Source: Fibrobacter sp.
GTDB lineage: Bacteria > Fibrobacterota > Fibrobacteria > Fibrobacterales > Fibrobacteraceae
NCBI GenBank assembly: GCA_016295375.1
Contig: JAEDLI010000039.1
Coordinates: 1-19,230 of the forward strand
Length of the DNA: 19,230 nt
Direction of reading: 5' to 3'
The notes under the pieces were generated by a model. That model was not told where the DNA came from and searched no databases. It saw nothing but the letters and a program-made list of their open reading frames with translations. A program made the translations under genes and the position numbers. How positions within the stretch are numbered: the stretch's first letter is position 1; each line of letters opens with the position of its first letter. Shown here one piece after another: positions 1-6,156 of the stretch.

Positions 1-1
1 C

Positions 2-103
2 AGCGGTGCTCCCGAGGCGGTAGTCAACGCTGAACGCACCAAGCTCGCAACGCAGATGGATATTATATCCAAAAATGAGGCGGCTCTTAAAGAGTTGAAG
101 TAA
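2..103 (+). CDS. valS: Valyl-tRNA synthetase, C-terminal end (partial)
   Basis: Only the last 33 codons and a TAA stop lie in the window, in the frame starting at base 2. The tail reads APEAVVNAERTKL and then an alternating charged/aliphatic helix ending in KNEAALKELK. The APEAV-x-x-ER-x-KL pattern followed by a coiled-coil helix is typical of the C-terminal tRNA-binding arm of valyl-tRNA synthetase, the cytoplasmic enzyme that charges tRNA-Val. The rest of the enzyme is upstream of the window, so catalytic motifs cannot be checked. A strong intrinsic terminator follows about 65 nt later. Another protein with a similar coiled-coil tail cannot be excluded. Confidence 0.72.
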   Translation, partial: SGAPEAVVNAERTKLATQMDIISKNEAALKELK

Positions 104-122
104 GTCGCGTTTGTCATCCAAG

Positions 123-141
123 CCCTTCGACAAGCTCAGGG
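123..141. repeat. Dispersed-type imperfect palindrome
   Basis: A 19-nt element begins CCCTTCGAC and ends GCTCAGGG, with the outer CCCT and AGGG self-complementary. Sequences of this form occur as short dispersed intergenic repeats in many bacterial genomes. Only one copy is seen here, so the repeat status comes from general knowledge. Confidence 0.35.
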
Positions 142-168
142 TAAACTCCGTCGATGGATCTAAAATTT

Positions 169-200
169 AAAGAGGTGTTCCTAACGGAACACCTCTTTTT
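169..200. terminator. Bidirectional intrinsic terminator (valS / yafQ)
   Basis: A perfect 12-bp stem (AAAGAGGTGTTC with GAACACCTCTTT) closes a 6-nt loop and runs into TTTTT on the plus strand. Read on the minus strand the stem is followed by TTTAAATTTT, so it can also end the yafQ transcript, whose stop codon is 9 nt away. Confidence 0.88.
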
Positions 201-208
201 ACCTTTAT

Positions 209-487
209 CTATTTTCCGAATAAATCCGAATGTGAGCCAGTCGCTGTCGCCGAAAGAATCAATTCATCATTAAATATCTGATACATCAAAAGCCAATCCG
301 GCTCAATATGACATTCTCTAAAATCGGACAAAGTTCCAACCAACTGATGATCTCGATTGTTAGGCGGAAGTGGTTCACCTTTCGACAACTTATCCAGTAC
401 AGCGATTAATTTGTTTAAGTCTTTACCACGTTTTTTCATGACCTTGACGTCATGTTTCATGCGGCTTGTGTACTTAATTTGGAACAA
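209..487 (-). CDS. yafQ: YafQ-family type II toxin (mRNA interferase)
   Basis: A 92-residue RelE/YafQ-superfamily toxin. Enzymes of this family sit in the ribosomal A site and cut mRNA during translation until the cognate antitoxin binds them. The YafQ catalytic set is present in order: His47, His60, Asp64-Trp65, His86 and Phe90, matching the E. coli pattern of two histidines, an Asp-Trp pair and a C-terminal His/Phe. The start is a TTG at 487, three bases after the dinJ stop. A GGAGG ribosome-binding site lies inside the last dinJ codons, so translation of toxin and antitoxin is probably coupled. Length is typical and no lesion is visible, so the toxin should be active. Family membership is well supported; actual toxicity is inferred. 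Confidence 0.9.
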   Translation of the reverse strand: MFQIKYTSRMKHDVKVMKKRGKDLNKLIAVLDKLSKGEPLPPNNRDHQLVGTLSDFRECHIEPDWLLMYQIFNDELILSATATGSHSDLFGK

Positions 488-490
488 AGG

Positions 491-754
491 CTATTCCTCC
501 AGCATAGAGACAACAGCATCTGCAGCCGTGGCGTAAGGGCCATGGAGATTCTTGCGACTCCGAGTATCGTTAATCGCCTTCTCCAAAGACAAATCTTCTG
601 GAGCATGGCGAACATCAAAAGGAATACCATTATGTTCAATGGCAAAAGTCAGAAAAATTCGGATTGCCGTAGAGGTGTCCATGCCAAGCGACTGGAACAA
701 ATCATCCGACTTCTTTTTCAGTTCATCATCAATCCTCATCTGCAGCGTTGCCAT
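491..754 (-). CDS. dinJ: DinJ/RelB-family antitoxin
   Basis: An 87-residue antitoxin that would neutralise the YafQ-type toxin encoded next to it and repress their shared promoter. The N-terminus (MATLQMRIDDELKKK) is a ribbon-helix-helix DNA-binding strand followed by helices containing GMDTSTAIRIFL, a hallmark of RelB/DinJ proteins. The C-terminal part, rich in charged residues and ending VSMLEE, would be the toxin-wrapping tail. The start at 754 is preferred to a longer in-frame start at 793 because AAGGAG lies 7 nt before it and the family pattern begins at this Met. The gene order antitoxin then toxin, with a 3-nt gap, is the classic arrangement. Confidence 0.9.
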   Translation of the reverse strand: MATLQMRIDDELKKKSDDLFQSLGMDTSTAIRIFLTFAIEHNGIPFDVRHAPEDLSLEKAINDTRSRKNLHGPYATAADAVVSMLEE

Positions 755-775
755 AACTAGGCTCCTTTTTCCATA

Positions 776-804
776 AATATACACAATTTGCATTTACAAG
801 TCAA
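776..804 (-). promoter_or_regulatory. Sigma-70-like promoter of dinJ-yafQ
   Basis: On the minus strand TTGACT (804-799) is followed after exactly 17 nt by TATATT (781-776), a near-consensus -35/-10 pair. The AAGGAG and start codon of dinJ follow within 30 nt. Unlike several other genes in the window, the start codon is not placed directly after the -10 box. Confidence 0.75.
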
Positions 805-831
805 TAAAATATAACGAAAATGTATTTACAA
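789..831 (-). promoter_or_regulatory. Paired TTGTAAATRCA repeats, candidate antitoxin operator
   Basis: On the minus strand TTGTAAATACA (831-821) and TTGTAAATGCA (799-789) are direct repeats 32 bp apart, about three helical turns. Each contains an inverted TGTA/TACA-like core, and the second copy lies in the promoter spacer. DinJ/RelB proteins bind such sites to autorepress their operons. Binding here is inferred. Confidence 0.5.
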
Positions 832-917
832 ATCATTACATATTCAGTCAAATCACGTTTTTTAGCCATTTTTCAGCCCTTACACAGCCTTCTTCACTTT
901 TTTTGTTATTTTTATAA

Positions 918-946
918 TTGACATAGTTTTAGAGTTCGCTCTTATT
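918..946 (+). promoter_or_regulatory. Promoter of structured RNA / FISUMP locus
   Basis: A perfect TTGACA (918-923) is followed after 17 nt by CTTATT (941-946). The predicted start at about 950-953 coincides with the 5' arm of the long hairpin, which supports transcription of that hairpin. The -10 match is moderate. The 840-917 stretch upstream is AT-rich and shows no gene. Confidence 0.6.
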
Positions 947-949
947 CTG

Positions 950-1101
950 GACCTGAAAAACGACCAAAATTTCAACCATCCGAGAATAAGGCAGACACTC
1001 ACACCCCAATGGTGTGGGTCGTTTGTGCTTATCGGATGGACGGTTTCTTGGTCGTTACCTCAGGTCAATAAGTGCTTACGATTCCGCACTTTTTCTTTTT
1101 T
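950..1101 (+). ncRNA. Predicted ~150-nt structured RNA with own promoter and terminator
   Basis: The segment folds into one long hairpin. Stem 1 pairs 950-956 (GACCTGA) with 1060-1066. Stem 2 pairs 959-967 (AACGACCAA) with 1048-1056. An 8x8 internal loop follows (968-975 against 1040-1047). Stem 3 pairs 976-982 (CCATCCG) with 1033-1039, and stem 4 pairs 986-990 (ATAAG) with 1028-1032. A wobble stem pairs 992-996 with 1021-1025, and the apical stem pairs 1000-1005 (CACACC) with 1011-1016. A TTGACA promoter ends just before it and an intrinsic terminator follows at 1070-1101. It could be a free small RNA or an attenuating leader of the downstream lipoprotein operon. It matches no family I recognise: there is no SRP GGAA loop and it is shorter than usual for 6S RNA, although one long hairpin with an internal bubble is 6S-like. 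Pairing was read by eye. Confidence 0.62.
1070..1101 (+). terminator. Intrinsic terminator of the structured RNA
   Basis: AAGTGC (1070-1075) pairs with GCACTT (1086-1091) around a 10-nt loop and is followed by TTTCTTTTTT. It lies 65 nt before the next start codon, so it either ends a separate small RNA or attenuates expression of the lipoprotein operon. Confidence 0.7.
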
Positions 1102-1136
1102 GGAAATGCAAATCGTCGGCACATGAGGTAAGACGA

Positions 1137-1160
1137 GCTCCGAGTTTTTAACAACGGAGC
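1137..1160 (+). promoter_or_regulatory. Hairpin sequestering the Shine-Dalgarno
   Basis: GCTCCG (1137-1142) is complementary to CGGAGC (1155-1160), which contains the GGAG ribosome-binding site 6 nt before the ATG at 1166. The stem would hide the site, so initiation of the FISUMP lipoprotein may be regulated by RNA folding. Confidence 0.5.
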
Positions 1161-1165
1161 AACCG

Positions 1166-2074
1166 ATGAAAAATACCCTAAACCTCATTCTCATGGCAGT
1201 AGCCATTACTGCCATAGCAGCTACTTTTTCCGCTTGTGACAACGGATAAACATTCACTGACCCGCGCGATGGGCAAAAATACAAGACAGTCAAGATTGGC
1301 GACCAAGTGTGGATGGCCGAAAATCTCAAATTCAAAGGCGGCGCAACTCGCATTAAAGAAAACGGAAGCAAATTTGTATGGGATTCCGCTCTTGTCGCAT
1401 GCCCTGATGGTTGGCACCTGCCTAGTAAAGTAGAGCTAGAAAGCGTTGCTTCCGATACAAGTTTTCAGGACATTTGGTCATCTACAGAAAAAGAAGATTT
1501 TACTTACTCCGCCTTTGCCAAAGGCTCAGACGAAATATTCGCCGGTGTAAAAGAGTGGTATGACGGATGTGGTGCTTATGTTAGATGCATTCAGGGGGCT
1601 GCAGAGCCTCCCAAAAAACTGACTACTATAAACGGCTATAAAGCCGTTCGCGTCGGAAATCAAATTTGGATGGCAAACAATCTTGACATCAAGACACCAA
1701 ATAGTATTTGTTATCTTGATGATGAAAATGAATGCTCTAAAGGACGTTTCTATCCTTATGCAGAGGCAAAGAAGGTTTGCCCTGAAGGTTGGCATCTTCC
1801 TTCAAAAACAGAAGCAGCAAAATTCGTAACCATGCTAAAACATGTTTACATAGAATTTTCAACAAATGGCTACTATGAAGCAAAAACGGAGCAGTTCGCT
1901 CATCTTTGGGGCAATGCTGTTTTGTGGACGGACACATATGGATTTGTAATAATAAAATCCAACTCTGGTCATCGTGAATGGGAAATATGGGAGGGTTCCC
2001 CATTTATAAAATCTGATGGTTGGAAGATCGCTGTTCGCTGCATCGCTGATGCTGAAGAAAACAAGGCAGACTAA
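1166..2074 (+). pseudogene. FISUMP-domain lipoprotein interrupted by an in-frame TAA
   Basis: The reading frame opens with a lipoprotein signal peptide (MKNTLNLILM, then a hydrophobic stretch and lipobox FSAC with Cys24), so the product would be anchored in the envelope. Three codons after the Cys an in-frame TAA (1247-1249) stops it. The same frame then continues unbroken for 275 codons with two tandem FISUMP domains (TIGR02145-type). The first has GDQVWMAENL, CPDGWHLPSK and VRCI; the second has GNQIWMANNL, CPEGWHLPSK and VRCI. This family is much expanded in Fibrobacter; its function is not established and its fold is thought to resemble C-type-lectin/sulfatase-modifying domains. Starting at the ATG at 1307 would lose the first conserved strand. 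Nonsense mutation is the simplest reading; readthrough is possible. The next gene starts 2 nt after the stop. Confidence 0.82.
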
Positions 2075-2076
2075 AT

Positions 2077-2587
2077 ATGGCATTCATTTTTACCGTTCAA
2101 GGGCCGTTCAAAGTCCCAACGAATTCAAAGATATTTCGTAGCAAAAAAAAGTATACGGTCAATTCCACCGCTTTTTGGGAAAAAGAAGAAACAAAAAAAA
2201 ATCGAAAATTGTAAGGGGTGCTATGTTTTTGCAAACGCCTCAGGAACAGGGTACACACCCATTTATGTTGGAAAGACAAACAAAACCTTTAAAAAAGAAT
2301 GTTTTCAAGCACACAAGAAAACCAAACTAGACGAATATCTCAAAGATGTCGGTAAATCTTCTTTGTACATCTTTTTCGTAGTTTTAGAAGGTTTAAAAAA
2401 ATATCTTGATGAAATTGATGCTTGCGAAACATTGCTAATTCAAAAATGCCAAAAAGCTAATCCTGACATATTGAACGAACGTAAGCTGAAAGAGCCTTTT
2501 GTTATTGAGGGAATATACGGAGATAAAAAAACAGGAAAACCCAAATCGGCAGTAAGCAAATTCAAAAAATGCCTGAATATAAAATAA
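2077..2587 (+). pseudogene. GIY-YIG-like protein frameshifted at an A9 run
   Basis: A frame starting at 2077 (MAFIFTVQGPFKVPTNSK) runs to a TAA at 2212-2214, but similarity continues in the next frame to 2587. Removing one A from the nine-A run at 2193-2201 joins both into one protein of about 169 residues. The joined protein contains KGCYVFA and PIYVGKTN, resembling the two GIY-YIG strands, then a helix ending QAHKK, and ACETLLIQK with the Glu expected as metal ligand. The usual helix Arg appears to be replaced by Lys, so nuclease activity is doubtful. It lies 2 nt after the FISUMP gene and overlaps the next gene by 19 nt. The break could be mutation, a homopolymer sequencing error, or transcriptional slippage on A9, which would restore some full-length product. 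The family call is by motif only. Confidence 0.6.
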
Positions 2588-3177
2588 AACATCTTTTATT
2601 CCGTCTTGTATTACCAGCCATACTTATGCTGTTTTTCACCTCCTGCATAGAGGTGGAGCATCATGTCTATGGCTCTAAAAATGATATAAAGATTCAATAT
2701 GAGATTCTCGCCAACCATTCAATGGTTCAAATATCAGACAATGAAACGGGCGGTGAAATCATGAGCGACATGGCTGACAAATTTCGTTCTGTCAGTAAGG
2801 GTATGATCGTCAAAGAATCTTTACGTGAAAAAGACGGGGAATTATATGATGTTGTTTCTGGAACATTCTCGATAAAAGATAAGAGAAATGATTTCTCCGC
2901 ATACAAGCCTTTGTTTGAAAAAGATCAAATGCTTATCCCTACACCCTTTGATAATTCCGAATGGGATAATGACAATTCCTATATGGTAGCTAATTCAAAA
3001 TATTCAGTCTTTGTTGCCAAATCACTTTTTCCCAATGCATCTGCAGCCTATACTGTTCGTCCTAATGGGAAAATTCGTGAAGTTGATTTAAAAATTCGTG
3101 GAGATTCCTACATCATCGATTTACCGATTCTTTGGTGGCTAAATGGGAATGTTGCTGGAGTAATTTTAGCGAAATAG
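2569..3177 (+). CDS. Hypothetical lipoprotein
   Basis: A 202-residue protein I do not recognise. The N-terminus (MPEYKIKHLLFRLVLP, then ILMLFFTSC) is a lipoprotein signal with a lipobox ending at Cys26, so the mature protein would be membrane-anchored and face the periplasm or surface. The mature part is rich in charged residues and likely mostly beta: EVEHHVYGS, then alternating strands, and a Trp-containing end LPILWWLNG. No enzymatic motif is visible. The start overlaps the end of the GIY-YIG-like gene by 19 nt with no clear ribosome-binding site, so translation is probably coupled to that gene. If so, the upstream frameshift would lower its expression. Its base composition is AT-rich like the rest of the 0.8-3.2 kb island. 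Confidence 0.72.
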   Translation: MPEYKIKHLLFRLVLPAILMLFFTSCIEVEHHVYGSKNDIKIQYEILANHSMVQISDNETGGEIMSDMADKFRSVSKGMIVKESLREKDGELYDVVSGTFSIKDKRNDFSAYKPLFEKDQMLIPTPFDNSEWDNDNSYMVANSKYSVFVAKSLFPNASAAYTVRPNGKIREVDLKIRGDSYIIDLPILWWLNGNVAGVILAK

Positions 3178-3215
3178 CATCCTTCATTTGTGTTAGGGAT
3201 AGTGACCCCTTGGGG

Positions 3216-3287
3216 CGGAGACCTGCGTAGCAGGGCTCCGTTTTAGGAGGTCGGCGTCAAGCTAAGCGAAGGCGACTACCCCTAAAA
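3216..3287. repeat. Intergenic hairpin pair between convergent genes
   Basis: The first hairpin (3216-3240) pairs CGGAG/CTCCG and CCTGC/GCAGG around GTA. The second (3241-3287) is an imperfect palindrome, with TTTTAGG at one end and CCTAAAA at the other and an inner GTC/GAC. The look is that of a dispersed extragenic palindrome. It lies between two converging transcription units and may block read-through. No open reading frame of note lies in 3178-3394. Confidence 0.55.
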
Positions 3288-3339
3288 TATAGCCCGACCC
3301 GCACGAATAGTGCAGGGAACGCCCAAGGAGACTCCCGTG

Positions 3340-3368
3340 ATTCTATCGGGGCGTCGCCCCTCCAGAAT
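3340..3368. repeat. GGGGCG/CGCCCC hairpin repeat
   Basis: A GC-rich hairpin (GGGGCGTCGCCCC at 3348-3360) is flanked by ATTCT (3340-3344) and AGAAT (3364-3368), which extend the stem. It is 26 nt from the stop of the minus-strand hydrolase. It lacks a T-run on either side, so it is more likely a dispersed palindrome than a classic terminator. Confidence 0.5.
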
Positions 3369-3394
3369 GACAGCGGGAATGTCAAGAAAGGGCC

Positions 3395-3940
3395 CTACAA
3401 CCCTAGCGTCTTTTCGAATTCGGCCAGTATTTTCCGACCCTGTTCCCATTCGCCCAGGTTGGAGTCGGCGTTGATATGCCCGAGGCATCCCACATCCACG
3501 AACATGGAGCCCCAGGCATCTGCAAACTGGCGGGCCCGTTCGATGGTCACGTAGATGTCGTTTTCGCTGGCCACAACGCAACTGGGCACGGGCAATTTTT
3601 GCAGGGGTACAGGCGCAAAATCCTTCGCGAGGTCAAGCTTATCCACATCGGCTGGCGCTACAAGAAAAACCGCCTTGACATTGCCGGGGACTCCGCCTTT
3701 TGCCGCCTTCTCCAAAAGCCAGTGGACCGTTGTGACCACCCCCAGGCTGTGAGACACGAGAACGGTATCCGTTTTCAGGCCTGCTACAGTCTCGTCAAGG
3801 GTTGACACCCAATCCGCCTTTAAGGGATGGTCCCAACTGTGCTGATAGACACGGCTTGCGTCGGGCAGGCTCTTTGTCCAGTAGGTTTGCCAGTGGGTAG
3901 GTCCGGAATTGCTGTATCCGGGGACAATCAGGTAATGCAT
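3395..3940 (-). CDS. RBBP9/YdeN-family serine hydrolase
   Basis: A 181-residue single-domain alpha/beta hydrolase of the RBBP9/YdeN family (Pfam Ser_hydrolase type), usual length for the family. The catalytic triad is visible: the nucleophile Ser65 in SHSLG, Asp128 in ASENDIYV and His155 in GCLGHIN. The N-terminus MHYLIVPGYSNSGPTHWQ is a family signature. There is no signal peptide, so it is cytoplasmic. Its start overlaps the end of the ABC transporter gene by 13 nt, so it is the last gene of the PqqD-ABC operon. The natural substrate of this family in bacteria is mostly unknown; a role in trimming or hydrolysing an operon-specific peptide or ester is only inference. Confidence 0.9.
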   Translation of the reverse strand: MHYLIVPGYSNSGPTHWQTYWTKSLPDASRVYQHSWDHPLKADWVSTLDETVAGLKTDTVLVSHSLGVVTTVHWLLEKAAKGGVPGNVKAVFLVAPADVDKLDLAKDFAPVPLQKLPVPSCVVASENDIYVTIERARQFADAWGSMFVDVGCLGHINADSNLGEWEQGRKILAEFEKTLGL

Positions 3941-5649
3941 AGCCTCACCTCGCCATCACACAGTTCGGCAACCGCCGCATGATGGGTTACCAGAATCACG
4001 GTTTTGTCCTTAAAATTATCAAAAAGTCGCTGAAACAGGGTCCGTTCCGTAGGTTCGTCCAGCGCCGAGCTGATTTCGTCCAGCAACAAGACGCTCCCGG
4101 GCCGCAGGAGTCCGCGGGCCACTGCAATACGTTCCGCCTGGCCTTCGCTAAGCCCCATGCCACGCTCCCCCAGTTCCGTATCCAGACCGTGGGGCAGATC
4201 GAACACGAATTCCGCACAGGCCACCTGCAGCACATGCCACAGTTCGTCGTCGGTGGCATTTGGTTTTGCCAACTGCAAATTGTACCGAACCGTCCCGCTC
4301 ATGAGGGTATTCCCCTGGGGAACATAGACAAAGTAATCGCAAGTCCTGGCTGAAACAGGCCGTTCAAAAACACCTGCTGAGCCACTGGAGTCCGTAGAAT
4401 AAACAAGCACGCGGCCCTCCCGGGGTTCCACAAGCCCAAGCATCAGGCGGAACAGCGTCGTCTTGCCGGCACCGGTTGTGCCCATGATGGCGGTCTTGCT
4501 TCCGGGCTTAAAGTCGTGAGTGTAATTCCGGATGGCATCGTGGTCCGCGGTGGCGTAACGGAAGCTGACTTTTTCCAGACGGACGCCCAGGCCCGATGAT
4601 CCTTCGGGCACGTTTTTTGCGCCGGGTGAAGCACCCATCGATGTACCTTTCATTGCGTCATCCAAAACACCCTTCAATGCGCCCTCCGTGCCATTAACCG
4701 AACCGTCGCCCTGCAGTTCCTGCAGGCGGTCGATGCTGGCGGTAGCATGAATCAGGCGGGGTGCGTTGTTCAGAATCGAAAGGATGGGCCCCTGAATCTG
4801 CCCAACCAGCTGCAAGAAAGAGGTCATGACGCCAAAAGTGATGGTGCCGTTACGGAGCCCGAGACCGCCCCACACAAAAGCCAACAGGTATCCCAGTGCA
4901 AAAGCACCGCCAAAGGCCAGCCGTGAAATCACAGAAAAACGGGTCTGCCTCACCACGTCGTGATGGAGGGTGCGCCGCATGGAATCCAGCCGCTCCGAGA
5001 CCCAGGAGGCGCTTCCCAGACTCCGGAGCACGGCGTTGTTCTCTACGCCCTCCTGCACATGCATCTGGATACGGCTCTCCCCTTCGCGAATCTTGAGGGT
5101 CATTTTCCGCAGTCGGTAAGAGACGAACTGGCCAAACACAAGGGCCAGCAGCGTCAAGAGGACAAGAGCCCAGGCAAGCCGCGGGTCAAACCAGCGAAGC
5201 ATCAAGAATGCCCCAAGAAGCTGTATCGCCGTCACCATCATCTGGGGAATTTTCGCCATAGCCACTTCGCTTACCAGCTCCACGTCCTTGGAAAAACGGG
5301 AAGTCACGTCGCCCGAAAGGAGTTCCTTTTCGCTGTAGAGCTTGCGGGTAAACAACCTCCCGAACATGGAGAGCCTAAGCGCGTTGGACTGCCGGATGGT
5401 AGCCACCGACGTGAGGTAGTAATACACTTGGCGAAGCACTACGTTTCCCACCACCGTAAGCACCAGCAGGCCCACCATGCGGGCCACGTCCTAGTCAGAA
5501 CCGTTTTTGATGGTGCCGTCGATAAAGCGCTTGCTGAGCCACACCATGGCAAGGCCGAGGGAAACCTGCAGGGTTCCCACCGCCACGCGAAGCACCACGT
5601 TCAGGCGAACTCCGCGGATACTTTGCCATAGCCACGAGAGGTAATTCAT
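3928..5649 (-). pseudogene. ABC exporter (permease-ATPase fusion) with an in-frame amber codon
   Basis: From ATG 5649 the frame reads 573 codons of a type I ABC exporter half-transporter, interrupted once by TAG (5493-5491, codon 53). Before the amber lies MNYLSWLWQSIRG and the first membrane helix (about residues 15-38); after it comes the rest of the membrane domain, then the ATPase. Walker A (GTTGAGKTT) is near residue 390, the signature motif reads LSEGQ instead of LSGGQ, Walker B with DE (LLLDEISSALDE) and the His switch (VTHH) follow. The family dimerises to export peptides or lipids. Without the first 54 residues, a GTG start at 5487 would lose one transmembrane helix. The start overlaps the upstream PqqD-like stop as ATGA. 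Everything except the TAG is intact, suggesting a very recent mutation, suppression, or an assembly error. Confidence 0.85.
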
Positions 5650-5915
5650 TCCAGCACGTTCATCTTCTGCCAGCTTTCTACAATGGCCTGCTCGTCGGAG
5701 AGGGCCCGGTCGCGCTCCACCTCATATTCCCCGCAGAGGGCGTCTGTCAGCGTTTCCACCGTGAAATCCCCCTACTTAACGGCAGCACTCCAGAGAACCG
5801 CCGCCGTCTCGTTCAGACACAAGAGCTTGCCGAAATCGAGAGCCCCGATGCCCTCGCCCATAATCACTTGCTCGCCGCAGACCTCCCGCAGCACAAAACC
5901 GTTCTTGATTCGCAT
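5646..5915 (-). pseudogene. PqqD-family (RRE-like) protein with an in-frame amber codon
   Basis: From ATG 5915 the frame encodes an 89-codon protein of the PqqD family, small winged-helix proteins that bind leader peptides of ribosomally made, modified peptides. Visible features are MRIKNGFVLREVCGEQ, a LNETAAVLW strand-helix junction typical of the family, and a C-terminal half TVETLTDALCGEYEV. A single TAG at 5774-5772 (codon 48) splits it in an AVK-stop-GDF context, at a loop where related proteins have one or a few polar residues. AAGAGG precedes the start by 6 nt. Its TGA stop overlaps the ABC transporter ATG by 4 nt, so the two are translationally coupled. In Bacteroidetes, PqqD-like genes are often beside such ABC transporters. 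No precursor peptide gene was found. Confidence 0.8.
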
Positions 5916-6141
5916 AAATCGCCTCTTTTTGTTTAAAATAGATTATTTGAGCTGAACACGTAAAGGGGTGTGAAGTCCAACCCCCGACTTGCACACTTCA
6001 ACAAGTGTTGGCGAGAACTGTATGAACCCCTCCCACCTCCATCGCTTCGATACAGAGTCGGTCGAGGATGACGCAGGGCGGGAGAATATATAAAATACAC
6101 AGATGAGCACCGGATTGTCAAAAAAGGACCCTCCGGTTTGC
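5916..6141. other. Divergent intergenic region with hairpins
   Basis: This spacer separates the minus-strand PqqD operon from the plus-strand helicase gene. It holds an imperfect inverted repeat, GTGTGAAGT (5968-5976) with ACTTGCACAC (5987-5996), and repeat-like GC-rich sequence ending near 6075. I see no credible gene or tRNA. A weak TATTTTAA element 18-25 nt before the PqqD-like start could be its promoter. Confidence 0.45.
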
Positions 6142-6149
6142 TATATTTG
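6142..6149 (+). promoter_or_regulatory. TAnnTTTG promoter box of the helicase gene
   Basis: TATATTTG matches the Bacteroidetes -7 consensus TAnnTTTG and lies only 7 nt before ATG 6157. This supports that ATG over an in-frame ATG at 6103, which lies upstream of the box, and predicts a leaderless or nearly leaderless mRNA. Confidence 0.6.
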
Positions 6150-6156
6150 GCCCGCT

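Noticed and set aside
950..1066. Integron attC-like recombination site
   Set aside because: The imperfect palindrome has attC-like size, but no matching RYYYAAC / GTTRRRY end pair is present and there is no integrase or cassette array nearby.
950..1101. Bacterial SRP (4.5S) RNA
   Set aside because: The apical stem lacks the conserved GGAA loop and the asymmetric loop sequence of SRP RNA.
5491..5774. Genome-wide reassignment of TAG to a sense codon
   Set aside because: At least seven genes in the window end cleanly at TAG (yafQ, dinJ, the 2569 lipoprotein, the helicase, the kinase, the GGR-family enzyme and the outer-membrane protein), so TAG is a normal stop here.
6103..6156. Helicase start at ATG 6103
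   Set aside because: The promoter box TATATTTG lies inside this stretch, 7 nt before ATG 6157, so the extra 18 codons would be upstream of transcription.
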